A stretch of 64,000 nucleotides of DNA from Planctomycetota bacterium (GTDB taxonomy: Bacteria; Planctomycetota; UBA8742; UBA2392). The stretch covers positions 124,001 through 188,000 of the forward strand of contig QEVF01000005.1 of NCBI GenBank assembly GCA_003576915.1, given 5' to 3'. Made by a program: the position numbers and the translations under genes. The notes beneath the pieces were generated by a model. The model was not told the origin of the DNA. It made no database searches and saw only the letters and a program-made list of their open reading frames with translations. Positions 14,378 through 22,446 of the stretch are shown here, in pieces; within the stretch, counting starts at the first letter, position 1; each line of letters starts with the position of its first letter.

Positions 14378-15331
14378 ATGACCACAGATGTCGTCGCCCA
14401 GCTCATTGTCGGAAGCTCGCCGCGCATTCGCGCACTGCGCCAGCAGGTGGCCCAGGTAGCGGCAAGCGATCATCCGGTGCTCATTCTGGGTGAAAGCGGC
14501 TCGGGCAAAGAAGTCGTCGCACGGGCGATTCACGCAGCCAGTGTCCGGCATGCCGCGCCATTTGTGGGCCAGAGTTGCCTGGCGATTCCCGAGACGCTGA
14601 TCGAAAGCGAGCTCTTCGGGTATGAGCCCGGAGCATTCACGGACGCCCGAGAGCGCCGCATCGGCCTGTTTGAACAGGCGGAAGGCGGCACGCTGTTTCT
14701 AGACGAGATCGGCGACATTCCGCTGGCCTTTCAGAAGCGCCTGCTGCGCGTGCTGCAGGAGCGTGAGGTGCGCCGCCTGGGCAGCGTCGTGGCCATTGCC
14801 ATCAACGTGCGAGTGGTTGCCGCAACGAACGCGCCCATCGAGCAGGCGGTGGCCCAAGGCACGTTCCGCAGCGACCTGCTCTATCGCCTCAACACCTTTG
14901 AAATCCGCGTGCCCCCGCTGCGCCAGCGCTCTGAGGACGTTCCCCTGCTTGTCGAGCACTTCATCGCCAAACATGGGCGCGCGTACGGCTTTGCGTCCAA
15001 GCCCGCGGCCGGCCTTCTGAAGCGGCTGCAGGAATATCCCTGGCCGGGCAACGTGCGCGAACTGGAGAACTTTGTCGTGCGCTGGATGACGCTGGGTGAT
15101 GAGGCCCTGGAAGCGCTGGACAAGAAAGTGGCCCTGAGTTTTGACACCACGAGCAACCGGCGTTGGCTCTCGATGTCCATGGAGGAGATCGAGGCCGAGG
15201 TCATCAAGATGTTCCTGGAAGACTGCGGTCGCAACAAGACGCTGGCAGCCAAGCGACTGGGGCTGGCGCGCAAGAGCCTTTACAACAAGATCGAGCGCTA
15301 CGGCATTGAGGGCGCGGTGAAGGGCAAGTAG
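14378..15331 (+). CDS. Sigma-54 enhancer-binding activator without sensor domain
   Basis: A 317-residue AAA+ activator with no N-terminal receiver or sensor domain. Walker A is GESGSGKE (38-45), Walker B is GGTLFLDE (103-110), and the sigma-54 contact loop reads GAFTDA (85-90) instead of GAFTGA, a variant known in other activators. The arginine region 'FRSDLLYRLNTFEIRVPPLRQR' and a C-terminal Fis-type helix-turn-helix ('NKTLAAKRLGLARKSLYNKI') are complete. Like PspF, it must be controlled by a partner protein or by its own level. The ATG at 14378 was chosen over an in-frame TTG-type extension at 14312. Its targets are unknown. Confidence 0.88.
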   Translation: MTTDVVAQLIVGSSPRIRALRQQVAQVAASDHPVLILGESGSGKEVVARAIHAASVRHAAPFVGQSCLAIPETLIESELFGYEPGAFTDARERRIGLFEQAEGGTLFLDEIGDIPLAFQKRLLRVLQEREVRRLGSVVAIAINVRVVAATNAPIEQAVAQGTFRSDLLYRLNTFEIRVPPLRQRSEDVPLLVEHFIAKHGRAYGFASKPAAGLLKRLQEYPWPGNVRELENFVVRWMTLGDEALEALDKKVALSFDTTSNRRWLSMSMEEIEAEVIKMFLEDCGRNKTLAAKRLGLARKSLYNKIERYGIEGAVKGK

Positions 15332-15399
15332 GGCATGCCTTCACTGCGGGCGGCGTGCTGACCGGCCATGGGGCCCGCCCGGCGCGATGGGCCCCAAGC

Positions 15400-15424
15400 G
15401 AAACGACGCCCGCAGGGGCGTCGT
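15400..15424 (-). terminator. Terminator downstream of tRNA-Leu
   Basis: A perfect 9-bp stem (15403-15411 with 15416-15424) with loop gcag. On the minus strand it follows the tRNA 3' end by about 20 bases and is followed by TTTCGCTT. A second GC hairpin (GGGGCCC/GGGCCCC, 15370-15396) lies next to it and may serve the plus-strand activator gene. Confidence 0.65.
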
Positions 15425-15444
15425 CGAGGCTGCCTGAAAATTCT

Positions 15445-15531
15445 TGGTGCACGGGGTGGGACTTGAACCCACAAGCCCTTTCGGGCACTCGCACCTGAAA
15501 CGAGCGCGTCTGCCAATTCCGCCACCCGTGC
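15445..15531 (-). tRNA. tRNA-Leu (anticodon CAG)
   Basis: An 87-base leucine tRNA on the minus strand, with the 3' CCA encoded. The acceptor stem pairs GCACGGG with CCCGTGC. The D-arm is GGCGGAATTGGCAGAC, the anticodon loop is TTCAGGT with anticodon CAG reading CTG codons, there is a long variable arm (TGCCCGAAAGGGC), and the T-loop is GGTTCAAGTCC. CTG is the dominant leucine codon in this window. It lies 75 bases downstream of tatA in the same direction. Confidence 0.95.
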
Positions 15532-15566
15532 ACTGTCACGGCAACGTGTGCCGTGGCGAGGCGGGA

Positions 15567-15594
15567 AAGATACAAAGGAAGCTCAGGCCTTCAA
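15567..15594 (-). promoter_or_regulatory. Probable promoter of tRNA-Leu
   Basis: On the minus strand TTGAAG (15594-15589) and TATCTT (15572-15567) are 16 bases apart, about 35 bases before the tRNA 5' end. They lie just after the tatA stop, so the tRNA could be transcribed alone or by read-through from tatA. Confidence 0.45.
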
Positions 15595-15606
15595 GGGCCG
15601 GGGAGA

Positions 15607-15861
15607 CTACTTTGAAACCGTTTCGCGCTCGGACTTTTCGACATTCACCTCGCGCGAGGGCTTGTTTTCAAGCTTGGGGTCGGAGCTGGCAGCTTCGCTG
15701 ATGTCGTCTTTGACGTCTTTGATGCCCTTCTTGAACTCGACCACGCTCTTTCCGAGGTTCTTGGCGATCATGGGAAGGCTGCCGCCGAAGAGGATCAGCG
15801 CCACCACACAGATGACAATGATTTCACCCGTCGAGAGGTTGAAGAACGCTAGAAAGTCCAT
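15607..15861 (-). CDS. tatA: Twin-arginine translocase subunit TatA
   Basis: An 84-residue Tat translocase pore subunit. It has one N-terminal membrane helix ('GEIIVICVVALILFGGSLP'), the FG hinge and Pro, then the amphipathic helix 'IAKNLGKSVVEFKKGIKD' and an acidic polar tail. This matches TatA/E. A GGAGG site lies six bases before the ATG. tatB and tatC are not next to it. Confidence 0.9.
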   Translation of the reverse strand: MDFLAFFNLSTGEIIVICVVALILFGGSLPMIAKNLGKSVVEFKKGIKDVKDDISEAASSDPKLENKPSREVNVEKSERETVSK

Positions 15862-15987
15862 GGCCGGCCTCCGTCATCGTCATGCACTGATTCTGACATA
15901 CTCAACACCGCCTGTAACCAAATGTTCCGCGAATACACTCCTTCAGCGTACAATAGCTCTACAGACACACAAGGAAGCCCGCGAGCG

Positions 15988-16878
15988 ATGCCCGTACCTC
16001 AACCTCAAGCCGTGACCGTCCACTTCAGTTGCCAGGCCTGCGGCAACAGCTTTCCCGCCACCAAAGAGCAGATGATGGTCCAACCCATCTGCCCCAAGTG
16101 CCGCACCTGGGGAAGGATCGTAGGCCCGGACGGCAGGCCGGTGCAGGCCGCCCGCAAGGGGGCCGGTTCTTCGCCCTATGCGGCCGCCATGGGAGCCTCG
16201 CATTCCGAAGAGCCGGTCACCGTCGACTTCACCGTGGCCCACGGCAAGAAGGACACAACGGCCATGCTGCGCATGGTGTTCGTCGTCGTGGCGGGCCTTG
16301 CCGTGCTGATTCTGGGCTACATGCTGATCAGCAACCTTCAAACCGGCGCGGCTGAGCGCAAGAAGCAGGAACGTGAAACAGTGCTCGATGTGAAGGCCTA
16401 CGAAACTGCGGTAGACGAGGCCATGAAACGCGTGCGCTCTGCCCTCAGCGCCGGCGGCAAGAACGAAGTGATCGAGGCATCCGACCTCACGCAGGCCCTG
16501 GAGGCCATTTCTGCCCAGCCCACGGGCGGCATGAAGCTGCCCTGGAGCACGCCACCCAAGCCGGGGTCTCCGCACCGCTCTTACAGCTTTATCGTAAAGC
16601 ACACGGACGCCAAGGGCGTGCAACACGTGGGCTTCATTGTGCTGCTGTACTACAAGAAGTCTGAGGAAGTGCTTTCGGCCGAGCAGGCCCTCAAAGACCA
16701 GCTTTCGAACAAGACGCACTTTGGACTCTCCGTCCAGAGCGCCATGTGGTTCCTCGGATATCAGGGCGTGAATTACGGCGGACCGGTGCGTGACGCCATG
16801 AACGTGGCCATGGCTGCGGCGCCACCCAGCGACTTTGCCCAGTTCCGCAAACGCACCGGAATCGCCGGCGACGATTAG
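15988..16878 (+). CDS. Zinc-ribbon membrane protein
   Basis: A 296-residue protein. The N-terminus has a zinc-ribbon with two CxxC pairs ('FSCQACGNSF' and 'PICPKC'), then a linker, a single membrane helix near residues 92-114 ('MVFVVVAGLAVLILGYMLI') and a soluble domain of about 180 residues. This topology places the zinc ribbon in the cytosol. The C-terminal domain ('RSYSFIVKHTDAKGVQHVGFIVLLYY') is not recognised. The ATG at 15988 follows an AAGGAA site; a TACAAT -10 box lies at 15949-15954. It may form an operon with the next gene, 59 bases downstream. Confidence 0.7.
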   Translation: MPVPQPQAVTVHFSCQACGNSFPATKEQMMVQPICPKCRTWGRIVGPDGRPVQAARKGAGSSPYAAAMGASHSEEPVTVDFTVAHGKKDTTAMLRMVFVVVAGLAVLILGYMLISNLQTGAAERKKQERETVLDVKAYETAVDEAMKRVRSALSAGGKNEVIEASDLTQALEAISAQPTGGMKLPWSTPPKPGSPHRSYSFIVKHTDAKGVQHVGFIVLLYYKKSEEVLSAEQALKDQLSNKTHFGLSVQSAMWFLGYQGVNYGGPVRDAMNVAMAAAPPSDFAQFRKRTGIAGDD

Positions 16879-16937
16879 CCCTCAAGATTTCCGCCCGGCC
16901 AGCCGATGTATCAGATACGTGATGTCGGCGGAATGTC

Positions 16938-17381
16938 GTGAACTGGCCCTATCTGCTCGAGCGCATGGTTTTCATGGCGGTCCTGCTCGGACTGCCCGCG
17001 ATGGCACTTTACAGCTACGTCATGCTCCTGGTGCGCCACCGCGAGCATCTGGACACGCTGCACGCCGAGCGCACTCGCGCCCGGGAGGCGGCCCGTCTCA
17101 AGCAGATCAAGCGTGAAGAAGCCGCGCGCCTGGCGGACCCCCTGTTTCGTTTCCGACGCCGTCCGCCCGCCGCGGGCTTGCTTCACCCCACGTCCATCGA
17201 GCACGTCAGACCCGGCATGATTCTGGGCCGGGACCTGTCCCTGAGCCAGGGACGAACCCTGGCGGCGGGGCACCGTCTCGATGCCGCGTCCATCGAGCTT
17301 CTGCGCCAGTCCCAGCAGTTCCTCGTGCCCATCCTGTATGAGGGCGATCAGGGGCCCCATGAGGGCCGGACTTTGGCATAA
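16938..17381 (+). CDS. Membrane-anchored DUF3391-like domain protein
   Basis: A 147-residue protein starting at GTG. One N-terminal membrane helix (10-31) is followed by a basic helix and a C-terminal domain 'HVRPGMILGRDLSLSQGRTLAAGHRL' with 'IELLRQSQQFLVPILY'. That pattern matches the small beta domain found before HD-GYP domains (DUF3391-like: PGM-L-ARD---G-LL--G). No HD-GYP domain follows, so it may regulate or bind a separate partner. The stop overlaps a CATAAT -10-like box for the following leader. Confidence 0.65.
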   Translation: MNWPYLLERMVFMAVLLGLPAMALYSYVMLLVRHREHLDTLHAERTRAREAARLKQIKREEAARLADPLFRFRRRPPAAGLLHPTSIEHVRPGMILGRDLSLSQGRTLAAGHRLDAASIELLRQSQQFLVPILYEGDQGPHEGRTLA

Positions 17382-17388
17382 TCACAAG

Positions 17389-17549
17389 GGCCTTCAACGT
17401 CCGCCCTCGGGCGGGTGTGGGCGCAAGCCATGGAAGGCTTGGTGCCGGGCATCGGGTGGCGCCCTTGGTCAAGGGGGCCCTGCCCCTGTCAGCAGACGGC
17501 ACGAAGCCGCAGGTCCAGGCGCGCCAATGCCTGTGGGGAGTGATTGCCG
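17389..17549 (+). ncRNA. Candidate structured leader RNA before TPR gene
   Basis: About 160 bases between the GTG-started gene and the TPR gene are non-coding and rich in local hairpins. A CATAAT box at 17377-17382 predicts a start near 17389. Hairpins: 17401-17414 (CCGCC-CTCG-GGCGG), 17420-17446 (CAAGCC/GGCTTG closed by GGC/GCC), 17462-17475 (CCCTT/AAGGG), 17497-17509 (CGGC/GCCG), and CAGG/CCTG at 17510-17533. The last ends just before a GGGGAG ribosome-binding site. I could not match it to 6S RNA, SRP RNA, cobalamin, c-di-GMP or other riboswitches. It may be a regulatory leader or chance GC pairing. Confidence 0.35.
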
Positions 17550-20522
17550 ATGCTCGTTCGCCTCGTGGCCGCCACCCTGGCGGCAGGTCTTTGCCTGTCG
17601 ATGATGACGGCGCTTCATCACGGACAGGAGAGTGACAACCCCAAACCCGCCCCCAAGGTAGACAAGCGCCCTGCCAAGGAGCAGGCGCAGGAACATGTGC
17701 GGCGCGCCCGCCGGCTCATCGACTTCGGCCGACCCCTGCTTGCCAAGAAACAGCTCGACCTCGCCCTGGCGCAGGATCCCCAGAGCCGCGACGTCATGCT
17801 CTGGCAGTTGCGGCTCTATACGCGCAGCACCGGGGGCGCTGAAGATGCCCGCAAGTGGGCTGAAGCACTGGCCAAGAACTTCCCCGACGACTACGAATCC
17901 TGCTTCGAGATCGCCAACTTCCTGTTCATCACGCAGCCCGACGTGGTCGCACCCAACCCGGGCAAGGAAGACGAAGTCAAGGCCGCGCTGACCCGCCTGA
18001 AGGCCGAGGTTGAGATTTTCCAGGAACTTGCGGACTACATCATCGCCCCCACAGAGACCCTGCCGGGCGCGGCATCGCCCCGCGCGGACCTCTCGCTTGC
18101 CTGGCTGGCGCGCGCGAGCCGGCAGACCCCGCGGACCGGAGAAGTGTGCTTCCTGGCGGCTCAGGAGCTGGACTTCCGGGCGCGCCGTTTTGAGAGCTTT
18201 TCAAAGCTGCATGGGAGTTTTGGGCCCTTTGGCGAGGCGGCCCGGAAGCTGCTGGAACGGGCCGAGAAACTGTACCGGCGCGTGATCGAGACCAGCGCGG
18301 CCGACCTTACGGCGCGCGCGGCCCTCTGCCAGGTGCTGCTGCGCCTCGGGCGCTACGAAGACGCGCGTCGCGAGTGTGATGCTGCGCTTCTGCTGTCGGG
18401 CGAGGATGCGCCCGTGACCAACCGCTTGAACGCGATTCTGATCGATGTTGCGGGCGCGACGGGCGACCTGGAGCTGCTGATCGGCCGATTGGAGCTGAGG
18501 CACCGGGTCTACAACGACGTGGACAGCGCGCTGGATCTGTCCGCCGCGCGCAGGATTCGTGACGCCAAGTGGCCCTTTGACCGCTGGCGGGAGTATCGAG
18601 TGGTGTTCGGCCTGCGGGGCGAGGCGCGCCTTCAGGGCTGCGGCGAACTGCTTCAACTGCAACCGGACTTCCTGGAGATTCACCTTCTGGCGGCGGAGGC
18701 CCTGATCAGCCGCGCCGAGGCGATCACGGAAAACGTGGAAGCGCGCAACTCGTGGTATGAGGGCGCGGTGAAGGCCGTGGACAAGGCCGGAGAGCTGGGA
18801 GAGAAGCTGCCGGATGCGTCGCGGCTGCGGGCGCTGGCATTGTGGCACCTGGGCCGCTTTGAGGAGGCAGCAGAGGCCTTCTCGCGTACGGCCAGGCTGG
18901 ACCCCGAAGACGACTATGCCAGGCGTTACGCTCGCGCTGCGCGGGACATTGCGGCGGGCCTCTACACGGCGCCGGACTACATGGCCCTGCTCAATCTGGG
19001 CCGGGACTCGGACTTCAAGCTTCAGCGCAGCCTGCTGGAGTCGCTGGTCAAGCGTGCCCCCCGCTTCTTTGATGCCTGGCTGATGCTGGGTGAAGTCAAC
19101 TTTCTTCAGAGGTTCAACGAGGAAGCCCTCGCTGCCTACAAGCAGGCTCTGGAGCTGGGGCCGGAAAACCTGCAGGCCCTCTATGGCGCCGGCTTTGCCG
19201 CCATCAACCTGGGCGACTTCCAGCAGGCCTTGAAGCACTGGGAGAAGCTGAACGCCCTGAGCGACAATTATCGCGGCACGCGGCGCTGGATGCGCATTGC
19301 CCGGAGTGCGCTCACCAAGGGAGAGAACCGGGCCAACGCCGTGCGCACCTGGATCGCGGCCGCCACCCCGACGGACGCGCCGCGAAACCGCAAGGCGCAG
19401 CTTGAAAAGGCCGTGGAGCAAGACCCCACGTTCTCCGAAGCGCTGACGGACCTGGCCCGATTGCTGCGCGAGGAAGCGGTTTCATCCGGCGAGCGCAACA
19501 TCGGCATGCTGGAACGGGCGGAAGCCCTGCTCAGCCAGGCCTGGCAACAGGCCGAGGACAATTACGCCAAGGCCTCGGCGCGCCTTGAACTCGGACGCGT
19601 GCGCGTTCAGCTCCGGCGCTTTGAATCCGCCGCCGAAGACATGGAGGCCGCCTTTGCCCTTGACCCCGATGACGGCACGGCGCTGCTGATGGCGGCGCTG
19701 GCGCGGCGCGCTCTGGGTGATGAAGCGGGGGCCGCGGCTCTGATGCGGCGTCTTTACGCGGAGGTGCCCGGCTCCATTCTACTGCGGCCCAGCGACCAGG
19801 TGATGACGCTGCTGGGCCTGGCGCCCGTCAAGGCGCAGGGTCCAAGGGCCGTCACGCCAGGCTGGACGGCGGGCGAGAAGCTGAAGTTCGATGTCAGCAT
19901 CTCGGGTGAAGGTGAAGGTGGCGAAGTGGGGCACCACCGCGCACAGTGGGGCTTTGAGATGCGCGTGGAAGTCGCGGCCACGCCGGAAAACGGCGGCCTG
20001 TGGAAGCTGATCGTCACGTTTGCGCCGGGCGCGGCGGCGGCCGTGCCGGGCCTGGAGGAACTGCGACTCCAGGTGGAGCTCAGCCCGTGGTTTGGTCTGG
20101 TGCGCAATCCGCTGCCGGCCTCGCGCGCGCTGGCCGATGCCGTAGACCCGGCCATTTCCGCCCTGTGCGACGCGCTTTGCCTGGGTCTGGGTGATTCGCC
20201 CGTCCTTCCGCCCTATGGCTGGCGCAATGAGCGTACCCAGGGGCCGGCCCACTTCAGCGGCGAGGGCTATGCCGAGGCTGCGGCGATTGAGCAGTTGGTG
20301 GGGGACAACCTTCTGGTGCGCCGTGTGGCGGCCCGGGGCCGCTATGCCGGGGGCGACCCCGATTACGTCAATGACGGCGGGCGCGTGGAGTGCGTGGTCG
20401 AACTCGCGGGTGCGCGCTGCCAGTTGCGCCGCCTGACCCTGACCATTTTGAACGAACAACTGGCGGAGACGGACGACGACGTGATCTCATCGAAGCTCAG
20501 CGTCAAGCTCACGGCCAGGTAA
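17550..20522 (+). CDS. Large exported TPR protein
   Basis: A 990-residue protein with an N-terminal hydrophobic signal sequence ('LVRLVAATLAAGLCLSMMTAL') and many tetratricopeptide repeats. Clear TPR units include 'ALWHLGRFEEAAEAFSRTARLDPEDDYA', 'NEEALAAYKQALELGPENLQALYGAG' and 'RFESAAEDMEAAFALDPDDGTALLMA' (each given as a pattern). The final 220 residues form a beta-rich domain that is not TPR. It is probably periplasmic and works as a protein-binding scaffold. A GGGGAG site precedes the ATG at 17550. It is followed 12 bases later by the UbiD-type gene. Confidence 0.8.
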   Translation: MLVRLVAATLAAGLCLSMMTALHHGQESDNPKPAPKVDKRPAKEQAQEHVRRARRLIDFGRPLLAKKQLDLALAQDPQSRDVMLWQLRLYTRSTGGAEDARKWAEALAKNFPDDYESCFEIANFLFITQPDVVAPNPGKEDEVKAALTRLKAEVEIFQELADYIIAPTETLPGAASPRADLSLAWLARASRQTPRTGEVCFLAAQELDFRARRFESFSKLHGSFGPFGEAARKLLERAEKLYRRVIETSAADLTARAALCQVLLRLGRYEDARRECDAALLLSGEDAPVTNRLNAILIDVAGATGDLELLIGRLELRHRVYNDVDSALDLSAARRIRDAKWPFDRWREYRVVFGLRGEARLQGCGELLQLQPDFLEIHLLAAEALISRAEAITENVEARNSWYEGAVKAVDKAGELGEKLPDASRLRALALWHLGRFEEAAEAFSRTARLDPEDDYARRYARAARDIAAGLYTAPDYMALLNLGRDSDFKLQRSLLESLVKRAPRFFDAWLMLGEVNFLQRFNEEALAAYKQALELGPENLQALYGAGFAAINLGDFQQALKHWEKLNALSDNYRGTRRWMRIARSALTKGENRANAVRTWIAAATPTDAPRNRKAQLEKAVEQDPTFSEALTDLARLLREEAVSSGERNIGMLERAEALLSQAWQQAEDNYAKASARLELGRVRVQLRRFESAAEDMEAAFALDPDDGTALLMAALARRALGDEAGAAALMRRLYAEVPGSILLRPSDQVMTLLGLAPVKAQGPRAVTPGWTAGEKLKFDVSISGEGEGGEVGHHRAQWGFEMRVEVAATPENGGLWKLIVTFAPGAAAAVPGLEELRLQVELSPWFGLVRNPLPASRALADAVDPAISALCDALCLGLGDSPVLPPYGWRNERTQGPAHFSGEGYAEAAAIEQLVGDNLLVRRVAARGRYAGGDPDYVNDGGRVECVVELAGARCQLRRLTLTILNEQLAETDDDVISSKLSVKLTAR

Positions 20523-20534
20523 CCAGATTCCGCC

Positions 20535-22388
20535 ATGCCCTATCCCGATCTGCGCTCCTTCATCGCTGACCTCAAGCGCCGCAAGGAACTCGTTGAAATC
20601 AGCGAGCCCGTTTCGACGGATCAGGAAATCGCCTGCGCGGCCGACCGCGTATCCAAGCTGCCCAAGGGCGGTCCCGCGCTGCTGTTTTCCAACGTGCAAG
20701 GTGCGGGCCTGCCCGTTCTGATCAATGCGCTGGGCAGTGAGAGGCGCCTTTCGCTCGTGTGCGGCGTCGAACACTTCGAGGGCCTGAAGCACCGCCTGGC
20801 TGAACTTCTCGAGTTGCTGCAGGCGCCGCGGAAAAGCCTGATGGACAAACTCAAGGCTCTGCCCCTGCTCTCGCAGCTTGCAGGCTACTTTCCGCGCTAT
20901 GTGAAGCGGGCTCCCTGCCAGGAAGTTGTTCACACGGGCGACGCCATTGACCTGTCAAGACTTCCGGTGCTGAAGACCTGGCCGGAAGACGGGGGGCCGT
21001 TCATCACCTTTCCGCTGGTGTTCACGCACTCGCCGCGCGACGGCAAGCGCAACTGCGGCATGTACCGCATCCAGATATACGACCGCCGCACCACGGGCTT
21101 TCACGTGCATACGCACCACACGGCCGCCGAACATATGCGCGAGGCCAAGCGCGCCGGCAAGGACCGCCTGGAGGCCGCGATTGCCATCGGTGGAGCCCCC
21201 GCGGTCACGTTTTCGGCTGTGCTGCCGCTGCCGCCGGGTCTGGACGAGATGATCCTGGCGGGCTTCCTTCAGGGGCGGCCCGTTGAGATGGTGCAGTGCA
21301 AGACCGTCAATCTCCAGGTGCCGGCCAGCGCGGACTTCGTGATTGAGGGCTATGTCGCGATTGATGAAAAGCGCCGCGAGGGACCCTTTGGTGACCACAC
21401 GGGTTTCTACTCGCTGGCCGACGACTACCCGACGTTTCATGTCACGGCCATCACCCAGCGCCGCGATCCTGTTTACTTTGCCACCGTGGTGGGCCCGCCT
21501 CCCCAGGAGGATTCCTGGATGGCGCGGGCGATTGAGCGCCTGTTCCTGCCGCTGATGCAGCAGACCATTCCCGAAGTCATCGACTATCGCCTGCCCTTTG
21601 CCGGCGTCGCCCACAACCTCATGCTGGTCAAGATCCGCAAGAGTTACCCCGGACAGGCCCGCAAAGTCGCCCACGCGGTCTGGGGGCTGGGCCAGGCCAT
21701 GTTCACCAAGGTGATCTGCGTGGTCGATGAAACCGCCCCTGACATGACCGACGAGCCGGCCCTGGCGCGCCATATCATCGAGCGTGTCAATTTCGCACGC
21801 GATGTCGAGTTCGTGCTGGGGCCCACGGAGACCCTTGACCATGCCACCCGCGCCCTTCACTTCGGCAGCAAGGTCAGCCTCGATGCCACCCGCAAGCTTC
21901 CCGGCGAAGAGCTGACGGGGCTTTTCCTGGCCTCTGAGGGTCCGGCGGCCATGCCGCCGCTCGACGGCCTGGGCCTGGCCGGCCACTGGGAAGTCGGCGG
22001 CGTTCACGTGCTGGAGATTCAGAAGCAGCGCGGCTATCAGGCGCAGGAGCTGGCCCGGGAGCTGTTCCAGCGGGCCAAGGACGCGCCTTTGCCGCCTGTC
22101 GTGGTCCTGGAGGCGGGGCTGGTGACGCGCGGCAGCGGCGAGGAACTGGTGTGGGCCGCCCTGGCGAACATGGACCCCGAGCGGGACTGCATCTTTGATG
22201 AGCGCCCTCAGGCCGAGTCTTCCGGCCGCGTCAGACTGGCGCGCCACACCGGCCGCCTGGTGATTGACGCCACGAGCAAGGACAGCCGCGACGGTTTTGC
22301 CCGAGACTGGCCCCGCAAACAGACCCATGCGCCGGAGGTTCTGGCCCGGGTCCGTGAACTGCTGGGAAGGCACGGGCTTGCGGTTTGA
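20535..22388 (+). CDS. mqnL: UbiD-family decarboxylase, probably MqnL
   Basis: A 617-residue prenylated-FMN decarboxylase. The UbiD signatures 'GMYRIQIYDRRTTGFHVHTHH' region, the 'EGPFGDHTGFYS' motif with the catalytic-site residues and 'VVGPPPQEDSWMA' are clear. At 617 residues it is longer than UbiD of the ubiquinone pathway (about 490) and matches the size of the menaquinone-type decarboxylases (SCO4490/MqnL) of the futalosine route. MqnA and MqnC are encoded 14 kb away, which supports this. An MqnM/UbiX partner that makes the flavin cofactor is not seen here. A very strong hairpin follows. Confidence 0.82.
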   Translation: MPYPDLRSFIADLKRRKELVEISEPVSTDQEIACAADRVSKLPKGGPALLFSNVQGAGLPVLINALGSERRLSLVCGVEHFEGLKHRLAELLELLQAPRKSLMDKLKALPLLSQLAGYFPRYVKRAPCQEVVHTGDAIDLSRLPVLKTWPEDGGPFITFPLVFTHSPRDGKRNCGMYRIQIYDRRTTGFHVHTHHTAAEHMREAKRAGKDRLEAAIAIGGAPAVTFSAVLPLPPGLDEMILAGFLQGRPVEMVQCKTVNLQVPASADFVIEGYVAIDEKRREGPFGDHTGFYSLADDYPTFHVTAITQRRDPVYFATVVGPPPQEDSWMARAIERLFLPLMQQTIPEVIDYRLPFAGVAHNLMLVKIRKSYPGQARKVAHAVWGLGQAMFTKVICVVDETAPDMTDEPALARHIIERVNFARDVEFVLGPTETLDHATRALHFGSKVSLDATRKLPGEELTGLFLASEGPAAMPPLDGLGLAGHWEVGGVHVLEIQKQRGYQAQELARELFQRAKDAPLPPVVVLEAGLVTRGSGEELVWAALANMDPERDCIFDERPQAESSGRVRLARHTGRLVIDATSKDSRDGFARDWPRKQTHAPEVLARVRELLGRHGLAV

Positions 22389-22400
22389 AAGGCGAAAAAT

Positions 22401-22440
22401 GCAGACGGGCGCGGCGACATGCCGCGCCCGTCTGCATTTG
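22401..22440. terminator. Bidirectional terminator, perfect 15-bp stem
   Basis: A perfect 15-bp inverted repeat (22401-22415 and 22421-22435) with a five-base loop lies between two convergent genes. ATTT follows on the plus side and ATTTTT on the minus side, so it can end both the decarboxylase and the HtrA transcripts. Confidence 0.9.
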
Positions 22441-22446
22441 ATGGGG

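Noticed and set aside
15204-15575. Protein frames over the tRNA-Leu region
   Set aside because: They include the tRNA gene itself and a hairpin terminator, and have no start signal or homology.
17389-17549. 6S RNA, SRP RNA or a known riboswitch
   Set aside because: The two ends do not pair as in 6S RNA, there is no GGTCAGG-type SRP loop, and no core motif of cobalamin, c-di-GMP, SAM or glycine riboswitches could be found by eye.
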